Shown piece by piece: positions 57,501 to 61,330 of a stretch of DNA of 64,000 bases (the stretch's first letter is position 1; every line of letters begins with the position of its first letter). The DNA is from Eledone cirrhosa (Eukaryota > Mollusca > Cephalopoda > Octopoda > Eledonidae). The position numbers and the translations under genes are program-made. The stretch is taken from contig OZ024759.1 in NCBI GenBank assembly GCA_964016885.1, forward strand, positions 9,613,831-9,677,830, read 5' to 3'. Below the pieces are notes generated by a model. The model was not told the origin of the DNA, ran no database searches, and saw nothing but the letters and a program-made list of their open reading frames with translations.

Positions 57501-60500
57501 CACCTCTGTTGACCAGAACATGGACTGTCACCTCTGTTGACCAGAACGTGGACTGTCACCTGTTGACCAGAACATGGACTGTCACCTCTGTTGACCAGAA
57601 CATGGACTGTCACCTCTGTTGACCAGAACATGGACTGTCACCTCTGTTGACCAGAACATGGACTGTCACCTCTGTTGACCAGAACATGGACTCTCACCTC
57701 TGTTGACCAGAACATGGACTGTCACCTCTGTTGACCAGAGCATGGACTGTCACCTCTGTTGACCAGAGCATGGACTGTCACCTCTGTTGACCAGAGCATG
57801 GACTGTCACCTCTGTTGACCAGAGCATGGACTGTCACCTCTGTTGACCAGAACATGGACTGTCACCTCTGTTGACCAGAACATGGACTGTCACCTCTGTT
57901 GACCAGAACATGGACTGTCACCTCTGTTGACCAGAACGTGGACTGTCACCTCTGTTGACCAGAGCGTGGACTGTCACCTCTGTTGACCAGAACGTGGACT
58001 GTCACCTCTGTTAGCCAGAACATGGACTGTCACCTCTGTTGACCAGAACGTGGACTGTCACCTCTGTTGACCAGAACGTGGACTGTCACCTCTGTTGACC
58101 AGAGCGTGGACTGTCACCTCTGTTGACCAGAGCGTGGACTGTCACCTCTGTTGACCAGAGCGTGGACTGTCACCTCTGTTGACCAGAACGTGGACTGTCA
58201 CCTCTGTTGACCAGAACGTGGACTGTCACCTCTGTTGACCAGAGCGTGGACTGTCACCTCTGTTGACCAGAACATGGGCTGTCACCTCTGTTGACCAGAA
58301 CGTGGACTGTCACCTCTGTTGACCAGAACGTGGACTGTCACCTCTGTTGACCAGAACATGGACTGTCACCTCTGCTGACCAGAACGTGGACTGTCACCTC
58401 TGTTGACCAGAACGTGGACTGTCACCTCTGTTGACCAGAACATAGATTGTCACCTTTGTTGATAACTTTGAAAGGTTTTGGCCAGTATTAATCCAGGCCA
58501 TGTCTAACATAACCCTTCAGCATTTAAACCGACCATATCCAGCCAGAGTTCTGTCACTTCTTTCTGTTCAAACTGGCTGTAACTGGCCACTCATAATATC
58601 AAGGATACGGTATTGCTCTCAAAATAAATATCAAAATCTCCTAGATTCAACATTATGTGAGGTAAAGTCTTTTCTGTGAAAATACAATAGTATATATAGA
58701 GTAATGTAAATGTTATGTGAGATATTATGTGAGGTAAAGCCTTTACTGTGAAAATACAATAGTATATATAGAGTAATGTAAATGTTATGTGAGATATTAT
58801 GTGAGGTAAAGCCTTTACTGTGACAATACAATAGTATATATAGAGTAATGTAAATGTTATGTGAGATATTATGTGAGGTAAAGCCTTTACCATGAAAATA
58901 CAATAGTATATATAGAGTAATGTAAATGTTATGTGAGATATTATGTGAGGTAAAGCCTTTACTGTGAAAATACAATAGTATATATAGAGTAATGTAAATG
59001 TTATGTGAGATATTGTGTGAGGTAAAGCCTTTACTGTGAAAATACAATAGTATATATAGAGTAATGTAAATGTTATGTGAGGTATTATGTGAGGTAAAGC
59101 CTTTACTGTGAAAATACAATAGTATATATAGAGTAATGTAAATGTGATGTGAGATATTATGTGAGGTAAAGCCTTTACTGTGACAATACAATAGTATATA
59201 TAGAGTAATGTAAATGTTATGTGAGGTATTATGTGAGGTAAAGCCTTTACTGTGACAATACAATAGTATATATAGAGTAATGTAAATGTTATGTGAGGTA
59301 TTATGTGAGGTAAAGCCTTTACTGTGACAATACAATAGTATATATAGAGTAATATAAATGTTATGTGAGATATTATGTGAGGTAAAGCCTTTACTGTGAC
59401 AATACAATAGTATATATAGAGTAATGTAAATGTTATGTGAGATATTATGTGAGGTAAAGCCTTTACTGTGACAATACAATAGTATATATAGAGTAATGTA
59501 AATGTTATGTGAGGTATTATGTGAGGTAAAGCCTTTACTGTGACAATACAATAGTATATATAGAGTAATGTAAATGTTATGTGAGATATTATGTGAGGTA
59601 AAGCCTTTACTGTGACAATACAATAGTATATATAGAGTAATGTAAATGTTATGTGAGATATTATGTGAGGTAAAGCCTTTACTGTGACAATACAATAGTA
59701 TATATAGAGTAATGTAAATGTTATGTGAGATATTATGTGAGGTAAAGCCTTTACTGTGACAATACAATAGTATATATAGAGTAATGTAAATGTTATGTGA
59801 GGTATTATGTGAGGTAAAGCCTTTACTGTGACAATACAATAGTATATATAGAGTAATGTAAATGTTATGTGAGATATTATGAGGTAAAGCCTTTACTGTG
59901 AAAATACAATAGTATATATAGAATAATGTAAATGGTATGTGAGGTATTATGTGAGGTAATGTCTTTACTGTGAAAATACAATAGTATATATAGAGTAATG
60001 TAAATGGTATGTGAGGTATTATGTGAGGTAATGTCTTTACTGTGAAAATACAATAGTATATATAGAGTAATGTAAATGTTATGTGAGATATTATGTGAGG
60101 TAAAGTCTTTACTTTGAAAATACAATAGTATATATAGAGTAATGTAAATGTTATGTGAGGTATTATGTGAGATAAAGCCTTTACTGTGACAATACAATAG
60201 TATATATAGAGTAATGTAAATGTTATGTGAGATATTATGAGGTAAAGCCTTTACTGTGAAAATACAATAGTATATATAGAGTAATGTAAATGTCATGTGA
60301 GATATTATGTGAGGTAAAGTCTTTACTGTGAAAATACAATAGTATATATAGAGTAATGTAAATGGTATGTGAGGTATTATGTGAGGTAAAGCCTTTACTG
60401 TGAAAATACAATAGTATATATAGAGTAATGTAAATGTTATGTGAGGTATTATGTGAGGTAAAGCCTTTACTGTGAAAATACAATAGTATATATAGAGTAA

Positions 60501-61055
60501 TGTAAATGCTATGTGAGATATTATGTAAGGTAAAGTCTTTACTGTGAAAATATAATAATATATATAGAGTAATGTAAATGTCATGTGAGATATTATGTAA
60601 GGTAAAGCCTTTACCACAAAAATACAATAGTATATATAGAGTAATGTAAATACTAAATGGTTAATAACACCATCTGATAGAACAGTTATTTCTTGCCTTA
60701 TATTTCTTTCCTAATTTAAAAGGACAATCTTACATTCCTACATAAATTGGCTGCTTTTTCTTTGTTTCTTAGTTTTTCTTATTGTTTTCTATTTTTTCTA
60801 TTTTTTTCATGTGTTTTTTAAATGAAATTCAAAGGAACCTTAAAGGAACGAGGCCTGGAGAGAGACCTAGAAAAACTTGACCAAGACAGCAATCAAGAGG
60901 ACAAATTAGAAGTGGAAGAAGAATCTGTGTACGGAATACCTTTCTTACCAAACTTCCTCACTAAACCCTCAATTGTTCGTTTCTTACCATTTATTCCACC
61001 GTATCAGACAAACAGAAACAAAAAAAATGCCAGAAAGAAAGATGGAGAAATATAA
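13164..61055 (+). CDS. SLC23A-like: SLC23 family (nucleobase-ascorbate type) transporter, whole gene model, 11 exons
   Basis: Joining 13164-13433, 13987-14144, 16092-16186, 21000-21082, 27837-28018, 30475-30595, 31023-31179, 31979-32235, 46037-46307, 50403-50498 and 60835-61055 gives 1,911 nt, an uninterrupted frame of 636 residues plus stop. Every junction is GT-AG and the phases agree. Recalled vertebrate members are about 600-650 residues, so this is full length. It should be a polytopic plasma-membrane carrier with about 14 helices. Conserved marks: [10 protein letters not shown] (229-238), ARTD in exon 7, DYYACA (386-391), NRG with GL (405-413), NIG with TR (433-441), SRRV in exon 9, LDN and PG with ERG near 560-570. 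Two glycosylation sequons (N178, N184) lie in the loop where vertebrate SVCTs have theirs. The Q-H of TM1, Glu of TM8 and Pro/Glu/Gln of TM10 are Q91, D382 and G432 here. Substrate is therefore uncertain: ascorbate or a nucleobase are family options. The start could instead lie in an upstream exon. Confidence 0.9.
13440..13530. repeat. (CAT)n / (CAC)n simple repeat
   Basis: Intron 1. Imperfect CATCATCAT and CACCACC runs just after the exon 1 donor. In the exon 1 frame this reads through as His-rich peptide, but the donor at 13434 removes it. Confidence 0.8.
13540..13915. repeat. 49-60-bp array, about 8 copies, of the SINE-A internal unit
   Basis: Unit CACTCTGTAAAGTGGCAGTG then CTGGTGTCATGATAAAATACACCCAGTA in pieces. 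Same order of parts as the single SINE-A unit (AAAGTGG ... CACCCAGT). No SINE head or tail flanks it, so it is an orphan array in intron 1. Confidence 0.82.
13987..14144 (+). CDS. SLC23A-like: SLC23 exon 2: TM1-TM3 region
   Basis: Acceptor AACAG ends at 13986; donor GTAAGA starts at 14145; the exon ends in phase 2. It encodes residues 91-142 plus two bases of Arg143. The peptide contains [12 protein letters not shown] and [14 protein letters not shown], which align without gaps to the VPFLLADAMC and TTLLQTTFG stretches recalled from vertebrate SVCTs. The first residue, Q91, stands where the family normally has the His of the TM1 Gln-His motif. Confidence 0.88.
14150..14697. repeat. Polypyrimidine (CTT/CCT) tract, about 550 bp
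   Basis: Starts 6 nt after the exon 2 donor. Imperfect CTTCTTCCTCCACCTTCTCT repeats, with almost all C and T on the plus strand. It creates Ser/Pro (plus) and Glu/Lys (minus) reading frames that I regard as artefacts. Confidence 0.92.
14745..14932 (+). mobile_element. SINE-B copy
   Basis: CGGCAGTATCGGTAGAGGGT at the head, GAGTTCAAATCCCGTCGAGG B-box region, GATAAAATAAAGTACCAGTA body, ending GTAGAAACAATTATT. Confidence 0.85.
14933..15315. other. Intron 2 sequence with a short dispersed repeat
   Basis: Mostly unique AT-rich DNA. At about 15195-15280 the minus strand contains GATGGCAACCGGTGTGAAG, which recurs in degraded plus-strand form at about 23815-23860 (CAGCAACCGGTGTAAAACAG). It is a dispersed repeat of unknown class. 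Confidence 0.5.
15316..15715. mobile_element. 400-bp MITE with TA target sites
   Basis: Left end CAGTGCAACCTC and right end GAGGTTCCACTG are inverted with one mismatch, each flanked by TA. Inside, a segment containing CACTTGCTGTGTAGTTAG occurs twice about 104 bp apart (15432, 15536). No ORF of transposase type. Probably Tc1/mariner-pogo class. Confidence 0.72.
15838..16046 (-). mobile_element. SINE-B copy
   Basis: Reverse orientation; GGCACAAGGCCGGCAATTTG at the left, TGCCAATTCACCGC at the right. It has an extra GGGGGGAGGGAAAAGTCAA insertion relative to other copies. Ends about 45 bp before exon 3. Confidence 0.82.
16092..16186 (+). CDS. SLC23A-like: SLC23 exon 3: TM3-TM4 and extracellular loop start
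   Basis: Acceptor CATTCAG ends at 16091; donor at 16187. Completes Arg143 and encodes residues 144-174 (LPLYQGP ... EWKCTNDVD). This matches the LPLFQAS ... KWKCNTTDV portion of vertebrate SVCTs, including the loop Trp-Lys-Cys. Ends in phase 1. Confidence 0.88.
16249..16792. repeat. 13-bp tandem array
   Basis: Unit AGCTGTCATTACT with variants AGTTGTCATTGCT and AACTGTCATTCCT; about 42 units. It runs directly into the 26-bp array that has this 13-mer as one half. Confidence 0.92.
16793..20890. repeat. 26-bp tandem array, about 150 copies
   Basis: Unit AGCTGTCATTACT + ATCATGTGACATC. Variants: TGACGTCA for TGACATCA, GCTATC/GCTGTC/TCAATC for ACTATC, GTGGCAACA. A SINE-B copy interrupts it at 16832-17015. 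Larger repeated blocks are visible, for example around 19420-19620 and 19760-19950. Confidence 0.95.
16832..17010 (+). mobile_element. SINE-B inserted in the 26-bp array
   Basis: GGATTGGCAGTATCAGTAGA to AACGTAGAAACAATTAC. Array units flank it on both sides (GACATCAGCTGTCAG before, TATCATGTGACATCAGC after), so insertion came after at least part of the array existed. Confidence 0.88.
21000..21082 (+). CDS. SLC23A-like: SLC23 exon 4: extracellular loop with two N-glycosylation sequons
   Basis: Acceptor ATTTTAG ends at 20999; donor GTAAGT at 21083. Completes Val175 and encodes residues 176-202. NQT at 178-180 and NKT at 184-186 are sequons in the loop that is glycosylated in vertebrate homologues. 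The end (YTRIQM) matches the family's PRIREIQ lead into the next helix. This 83-bp exon is flanked by a 4 kb array upstream and a 2 kb array downstream, so it is easy to miss with automatic tools. Confidence 0.82.
21083..21304. other. Unique intron 4 start
   Basis: About 220 bp of AT-rich intronic DNA after the exon 4 donor. Nothing recognised. Confidence 0.6.
21309..21500 (+). mobile_element. piggyBac-like MITE (family P), unexpanded copy
   Basis: TTAA then CCCTTTAGCCTTTAAATTAC at the left; TTTAAATGCTAAAGGG then TTAG at the right. Interior CTCACATAATATTGAATCTA and AGAGAATTCTGGCCGGATGC. It has one copy of the segment that is amplified in the copies at 28061 and 58513. Confidence 0.8.
21611..23740. 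repeat. 23-bp GC-rich tandem array, about 93 copies
   Basis: Unit CCACTCGACCCTCGCAGCAA + CAG, with CAACAG/CACCAG, CGCAGC/CGCTGC/CGATGC and TCGACC/TCAACC variants. Because 23 is not divisible by 3 and the unit has no stop in any frame, all three forward frames stay open for 609-767 codons. It lies in intron 4 and I do not call it coding. Confidence 0.93.
23863..27590 (-). mobile_element. SINE-A, inverted, with about 76-copy internal array
   Basis: Reads (ATC)n GTTTAACGTCC ... GCTGGATGCCCTTCCTAACA (the SINE-A tail reversed) and then an array from about 23995 to 27590. Unit TTTACAGTGTGGACTGGGTG then CTATTGTCATGACACCTACATGACCAC, 47-48 bp. Subtypes alternate: GAGACTTACTTG, GACACCTACATG, GGTACTTTTG, GGCGCTATTG. 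Late units have TTGTTGTGACACCTACTCG. The tRNA-like head is absent. Confidence 0.9.
27596..27785. mobile_element. Short mariner-like MITE
   Basis: GTCGGCTGAAAAGTTTATAG at the left is matched by an inverted CTATGACCTTTTCAGCCTAC at the right, about 26 of 29 positions. Lies between the SINE array and exon 5 and ends about 50 bp before the exon. No ORF. Confidence 0.65.
27837..28018 (+). CDS. SLC23A-like: SLC23 exon 5: TM5-TM6 with the GPITITPT motif
   Basis: Acceptor CTTCCAG ends at 27836; donor GTAAGT at 28019; phase 2 at the end. Encodes residues 203-262 plus two bases of Ser263. [10 protein letters not shown] (229-238) is the near-invariant SLC23 segment after TM5. The following LLLIGFYIF and HWAISLS correspond to the next helix and short loop. 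Confidence 0.92.
28061..29143 (+). mobile_element. piggyBac-like MITE (family P) with about 13-copy 72-bp internal array
   Basis: Flanked by TTAA on both sides (28057-28060, 29144-29147). Ends CCCTTTAGCATTTACATTAC and AAATGCTAAAGGG. The array fills about 28070-29000: unit ACATTTACATTACTCTATAT ... TATTGTATTGTCACAGTAAA ... GGCTTTACCTCACATAATAT. The right part is unique MITE sequence ending CTGGCCAGATATGGCCGG. The 72-bp period keeps one frame open for 310 codons. Confidence 0.9.
29148..29640. other. Intron 5 unique sequence
   Basis: Contains a C run near 29198-29208, a T-rich stretch and an (AAT)n-like ATAATAATAATAATAATG tract at 29463-29482. No gene recognised. Confidence 0.55.
29650..29945 (-). 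mobile_element. LINE C-terminal scrap with a 61-bp segment repeated four times
   Basis: Minus strand reads [18 protein letters not shown] then [11 protein letters not shown], the style of the post-RT end of LINE proteins. The piece GGAGGTTTTAAAGGATGCAG ... TAGTTTGTTCCAT is tandemly present four times with few differences. Confidence 0.65.
29950..30394. mobile_element. Family P MITE pieces in opposite orientation with nested insertions
   Basis: 29950-30030 is the right end of a plus-orientation copy (TTTAAATGCTGAAGGG), followed by TTAA. From 30035 the sequence is the reverse complement of the family interior (CTCAAAATAAATAATATC) and ends TAAATGCTAAAGGGTTAACC at 30375-30394. A (TA)n run and a second MITE are inserted between GTAAAT and TAAATGC. 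Confidence 0.7.
30226..30372. mobile_element. 147-bp MITE, TIR CGTATTTCC (family C)
   Basis: Left CGTATTTCCCAGCGCCGAAG and right end, read inverted, CGTATTTCCTGGCATCGAAG, so the TIRs are over 20 bp. TA-rich flanks. Another copy lies at 32264. Confidence 0.78.
30475..30595 (+). CDS. SLC23A-like: SLC23 exon 6: TM6-TM7 loop
   Basis: Acceptor GTTTCAG ends at 30474; donor GTGAGT at 30596. Completes Ser263 and encodes 264-303. Contains a hydrophobic stretch (MAVILSMYL) followed by a basic cytosolic loop ([14 protein letters not shown]), matching the FSQYARNVKFPLP ... KKG portion of vertebrate SVCTs. Ends in phase 0. Confidence 0.87.
30766..30990 (+). mobile_element. SINE with the tRNA-like head of family A and a different tail
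   Basis: Head GGCGTGTGGCTGAGTGGTTA and GTTGTGAGTTTGATTCCTGG are A- and B-box like. The body AAGACACTTTATTTCACGTT is followed by GTTGCGACCGATAGATAGTA and GGAAACATTGTTTCCTCAGT, a tail that recurs at 51370-51460. Ends about 35 bp before exon 7. Confidence 0.78.
31023..31179 (+). CDS. SLC23A-like: SLC23 exon 7: TM7 and extracellular ARTD loop
   Basis: Acceptor TTTTCAG ends at 31022; donor GTGAGA at 31180. Residues 304-355 plus one base of Gly356. [15 protein letters not shown] is a membrane helix. ARTD and the following W-F-PYP agree with the family's ARTDA ... PWFKVPYP block. Ends in phase 1. Confidence 0.9.
31214..31600. repeat. (TG)n, SINE-A scrap and (TA)/(CA) microsatellites
   Basis: TG-rich run 31230-31310, an inverted SINE-A fragment 31318-31405 (GGCATGGGTTAGACGAGTTG), then mixed (TA)n and (CA)n to 31590. 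Intron 7. Confidence 0.8.
31671..31893 (+). mobile_element. piggyBac-like MITE (family P), unexpanded copy
   Basis: TTAA at 31667-31670 and 31894-31897. Left CCCCCCTTTAGCATTCACAT, right GTTTGAACATTAAAAGG. Contains a single 72-bp unit. Lies about 85 bp upstream of exon 8. Confidence 0.82.
31979..32235 (+). CDS. SLC23A-like: SLC23 exon 8: TM8-TM10, substrate-site core
   Basis: Acceptor TTTGCAG ends at 31978; donor GTAGGT at 32236. Completes Gly356 and encodes 357-441. Holds TM8 ([14 protein letters not shown]), the [12 protein letters not shown] block and the TM10 signature [13 protein letters not shown]. NATs in general carry Glu in TM8 and Gln, Glu or Pro before the NxG of TM10. Here these are Asp382 (codon 32056-32058) and Gly432 (codon 32206-32208). 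The rest of the signature (N433, G435, T440, R441) is intact, so the exon reads as functional but altered, not decayed. Confidence 0.93.
32264..32410. mobile_element. Family C MITE, degraded copy
   Basis: GTATTACCAGGCGTTGAAGA at the left and CCTCGAGGACGGGAAATAC at the right are inverted and match the 30226 copy's ends. Begins 29 bp after the exon 8 donor. Confidence 0.65.
32435..32840. mobile_element. Two LINE C-terminal fragments, head to head
   Basis: Minus strand 32412-32627 reads [20 protein letters not shown] ... [12 protein letters not shown]. Plus strand 32606-32840 reads [20 protein letters not shown] ... [20 protein letters not shown] and ends LLWEPLH. Both are neighbouring pieces of one LINE C-terminus, but in opposite orientation, meeting near 32600-32630. 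Confidence 0.75.
32865..33215. repeat. Fold-back element, arms about 173 and 162 bp
   Basis: Left arm 32865-33037, spacer 33038-33053, right arm 33054-33215. Outer ends TACGATATATTAACAAATGG / inverse. The right arm lacks about 10 bp (AATAAATATT) and has point changes. TA repeats flank the left end. No ORF. Confidence 0.87.
33316..34018 (-). mobile_element. SINE-A, inverted, with about 11-copy 49-bp array
   Basis: CATCATCATCTTCGTTTAAC ... GGATGCCCTTCCTAACACCA then units of TTTACAGTGTGGGCTGGGTG + CTTTTTTGCCATGGCACCTCCACGTCCAC (49 bp). Right truncation at ATCCACGTGGTTACCCCC. The three frames stay open for 140-177 codons as an artefact. Confidence 0.9.
34034..34510. other. Intron 8 low-copy stretch
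   Basis: (CA)/(TA) microsatellite at 34045-34073, a CATCATCATCA tract and about 400 bp of unassigned sequence. No gene seen. Confidence 0.5.
34515..36306. repeat. 52-bp tandem array, left part, about 34 copies
   Basis: Unit CTCTAGATGTGACCTGTTCT + GTCAGACTATCCTATGACAG + CCATATCAGAGA. Binary variants: GATGTG/GATCTG, GACAGCC/GATAGCC, CAGAGA/CATAGA, GTCAGA/GCTAGA. Confidence 0.94.
36315..37956. mobile_element. hAT-like non-autonomous element, 1.64 kb, carrying a 40-bp array
   Basis: Left AAAGGTTCTCAAC and right GTTGAGAACCTGTGT form TIRs. The host array unit shows an 8-bp target duplication GCTAGACT on both sides (36307-36314, 37957-37964). Length of duplication and TIR fit hAT elements. No transposase ORF. 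About 230 bp of left sequence includes an imperfect hairpin at 36378-36468. Confidence 0.82.
36680..37806. repeat. 40-bp tandem array inside the hAT-like element, about 28 copies
   Basis: Unit ACACATCTAGGACCACATAC + AACACATAATCAGATAATAC, extremely uniform; only ACACGTC, AACGCAT, CATATAA and similar single changes. More uniform than the host 52-bp array. Confidence 0.95.
37965..39470. repeat. 52-bp tandem array, right part, about 29 copies
   Basis: Continuation of the 34515 array after the hAT-like insertion. GATCTG and GCTAGA variants are much more common here than in the left part, so the two halves have homogenised separately. Confidence 0.93.
39471..39955. other. Intron 8 unique AT-rich stretch
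   Basis: About 480 bp with no recognised gene or element; a short minus-strand frame of 86 codons is present but looks random. Confidence 0.5.
39957..40268. repeat. Three-copy 104-bp repeat with SINE-A core
   Basis: Unit begins TAGAGAATACCCTTTAGTTG and ends CCAGTACACTCTGTAAAGTGGCTG in pieces; copies at 39957, 40061 and 40165. The end is the SINE-A unit (CACCCAGT ... TAAAGTGG) fused to a new 60-bp stretch. Confidence 0.85.
40316..41515. repeat. 57/60-bp tandem array, about 20 copies
   Basis: Unit GTTTATGTCAAAAGACATGA + CAACTTCTCCGTACTTGATA + TGACTGTACGTAAGTA(GGAG). Two lengths differ by a 3-bp step at the junction and are interspersed. Contains the small palindrome ATGTC-AAAA-GACAT. Confidence 0.94.
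41516..41630 (+). mobile_element. SINE-A tail fragment
   Basis: CCAACCCATGCTAGCAAGGA ... ACAGACATTAGATGATGATG. Together with 39957-40268 it brackets the 57/60-bp array, suggesting that the array also grew inside a SINE-A copy. Confidence 0.72.
41671..41890 (-). mobile_element. SINE-A, inverted, truncated, one unit
   Basis: CATCATCATCACCGTTTTAC ... GGATGTCCTTCCTAACACCA ... CACATCCACTTTAAAGTGGG. No array. Confidence 0.82.
41940..42139 (-). mobile_element. LINE ORF2 C-terminal fragment
   Basis: Minus strand reads [20 protein letters not shown] ... [20 protein letters not shown], the same segment as the plus-strand fragment at 12560-12760. Confidence 0.82.
42140..42355. repeat. (TA)n / (TG)n / (TATG)n microsatellite
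   Basis: Mixed TATATA, GTGTGTG and TATGTATG runs; generates Tyr/Ile/Val frames without meaning. Confidence 0.92.
42356..42790 (+). mobile_element. LINE C-terminal fragment split by a SINE-A
   Basis: 42360-42462 reads [20 protein letters not shown] ... [16 protein letters not shown]. An inverted SINE-A occupies about 42463-42675. The LINE then resumes with CAAACAGCAATGTTACATGG, the base order seen uninterrupted at 12353-12373. Confidence 0.82.
42463..42675 (-). mobile_element. SINE-A inserted in LINE
   Basis: (ATC)n tail, GTTTAACGTCCATCTTCCAC ... GGATGCCCTTCCTAACACCA ... TGTGGAACTGGGAGGTTTTG. One unit only. Confidence 0.83.
42893..43275 (+). mobile_element. SINE-A, full length with two internal units
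   Basis: Head ATGGCTTAGTGGTTAGAGCA, then two successive units (AAAGTGGTCGTGGAGGTGCC and AAAGTGGATGTGTAGGCGCC), then the GTTGGTGTTAGGAAGGGCAT tail and (GAT)n. TA/CA microsatellites flank it. Confidence 0.87.
43350..43890. other. Intron 8 unique stretch with a SINE tail scrap
   Basis: About 500 bp without a gene call. GCTGGGAAAACAGACATTAA at about 43716 is a degraded SINE-A tail. Confidence 0.5.
43897..45455. repeat. 78-bp tandem array, about 20 copies
   Basis: Unit TCCCACTGTCATCACCTCCA + TCTCTCCTGCCCTCCCCATC + TCTCATGTACCCCAGGTCCG + AACACAGAGGAACCAAAC. The first five or so units have GGTCAGTATACATAGGA instead of the CCGAACACAGAGG end; the switch is at about 44305. The 78-bp period is divisible by 3, so frames of 429 and 467 codons stay open. 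Confidence 0.94.
45456..45600. repeat. (TG)n and (CA)n microsatellites
   Basis: TG run about 45468-45500 and CA run 45548-45562, ending just before SINE-B. Confidence 0.85.
45608..45790 (+). mobile_element. SINE-B copy
   Basis: TTGGCAGTATCGGTAGAGGA to CCAAAAGTAGAAATAATTAT; carries GAGTTCAAATCCCGCCGAGG. Confidence 0.87.
45801..45989 (+). mobile_element. SINE-B copy, tandem with the previous one
   Basis: TGGATTGGCAGTATCGGTAG to AGTAGAAACAATTATT. Ends about 47 bp before exon 9. Confidence 0.87.
46037..46307 (+). CDS. SLC23A-like: SLC23 exon 9: TM11-TM13
   Basis: Acceptor TTCACCAG ends at 46036; donor GTATGT at 46308. Residues 442-531 plus one base of Gly532. IASRRV continues the TM10 signature and matches VGSRRV of the family. 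[14 protein letters not shown] corresponds to the PDPVLGALFCTLFG block. The [17 protein letters not shown] stretch corresponds to RNLFVLGFSIFFGLVLP. A 13.8 kb repeat-filled intron separates it from exon 8. Confidence 0.92.
46350..50165 (-). mobile_element. SINE-A, inverted, with about 76-copy 48-bp array
   Basis: Left: ACATGGGTTAGATGAGTTGT ... CTGGATGTCCTCCCTAATGC, the reversed SINE-A tail. Array 46485-50165: TTTACAGTGTGGACTGGGTG + CTTTTTGTCGTGACACCTACATGACCAC. The core (47000-48950) is highly uniform; both edges hold diverged units (ACTCCTACACAACTACTTCA). Confidence 0.92.
50166..50370 (+). mobile_element. SINE-A tail in plus orientation
   Basis: AAAGTGGTCGTGTAGGTATC ... GTTGGCATTAGGAAGGGCAT ... 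AAATAGACGTTAAATGATGA. It meets the preceding inverted array at a small palindrome (50150-50183). Ends about 30 bp before exon 10. Confidence 0.85.
50403..50498 (+). CDS. SLC23A-like: SLC23 exon 10: TM14 region
   Basis: Acceptor TTTCTTAG ends at 50402; donor GTATAG at 50499. Completes Gly532, encodes 533-563 and starts Gly564. The peptide contains [28 protein letters not shown], aligned with GIDQVLNVLLTTA and VGGCVAFILDNTIPG. The donor GTATAG is weaker than consensus. Confidence 0.88.
50545..51357. repeat. 27-bp tandem array, about 28 copies
   Basis: Unit AACTCTGCCATTAAATGGTA + AATAGTA; begins 47 bp after the exon 10 donor. The minus-strand frame of 247 codons comes from the period of 9 codons. 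The last three units are diverged. Confidence 0.94.
51365..51462. mobile_element. SINE tail fragment
   Basis: CAGTTGCGTACAGTAGATAG ... GGAAACATTGTTTCCTTGGT matches the tail of the SINE at 30885-30985. Confidence 0.65.
51568..58462. repeat. 28-bp tandem array, about 245 copies
   Basis: Unit CTCTGTTGACCAGAACGTGG + ACTGTCAC. Variants at two main sites (AACGTGG / AACATGG / AGCATGG / AGATGG; TGTTGACC / TGCTGACC). Repeated higher-order blocks, for example around 55990-56400 and 56400-56800. It is the largest array in the window. Confidence 0.95.
58513..60660 (-). mobile_element. piggyBac-like MITE (family P), inverted, with about 28-copy 72-bp array
   Basis: Left CCCTTCAGCATTTAAACCGA, unique MITE part to about 58660, then units of GTGAGGTAAAGCCTTTACTG + TGACAATACAATAGTATATA + TAGAGTAATGTAAATG to the right end ACTAAATGG with TTAA at 60661-60664. 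Left flank is ATAA, one change from TTAA. The period leaves frames of 402 and 246 codons open on the minus strand. Confidence 0.88.
60835..61055 (+). CDS. SLC23A-like: SLC23 exon 11: C-terminal cytosolic tail and stop
   Basis: Completes Gly564 and encodes 565-636, stop TAA at 61053-61055. TLKERG continues the PGTPEERG motif. A charged stretch is followed by YGIPFLPN and LPFIPP, echoing the family's YNLPFG and YLPISP elements, and the end is Lys/Arg rich. The acceptor (ATTCAAAG, AG at 60833-60834) lacks a close pyrimidine run, but a long T-rich stretch lies just upstream. Intron 10 is 10.3 kb of arrays, so a cDNA would be needed to fix this junction. Confidence 0.85.
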
Positions 61056-61330
61056 TCGTTTTTACAAACGATATCAATGGAGGTGATCCAATGACAGAAA
61101 TGGTAGATGAAGGGATTTAATATGTGGTATCTAGTTAAGATCTTTCATGTTCTCTTTTCAAATCCTGCCAGGATCAAATTTGTCTTTTGTCCCTCTGAGG
61201 TAAATAAAATATGTACCAGTCATATATATAAATCAATAATCAATACAATCAACTGCAATGTTCCCTACAAGTGTATAATTGTCTGCCCATATAAGGAATT
61301 GTTATTCTAATTAGAAATATTCAACTTCAC
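61056..61330 (+). other. Probable 3' UTR of the SLC23 gene with an old SINE fragment
   Basis: Non-coding sequence after the stop. A degraded SINE-B copy lies at about 61157-61221 (AAATCCTGCCAGG ... GTACCAGT). The only AATAAA hexamer I see close to the stop is at 61203-61208, inside this SINE. Whether cleavage happens here is inference. Confidence 0.4.

Noticed and set aside
58631..59839. 402-codon minus-strand frame with HSKGFTSHN repeats (and the 310-codon one at 28094)
   Set aside because: Explained by the 72-bp period of the MITE-internal array; the same peptide appears wherever the unit is amplified.
60235..60627. 130-codon minus-strand frame
   Set aside because: Same 72-bp array in a second frame, shifted by a deletion within a unit.
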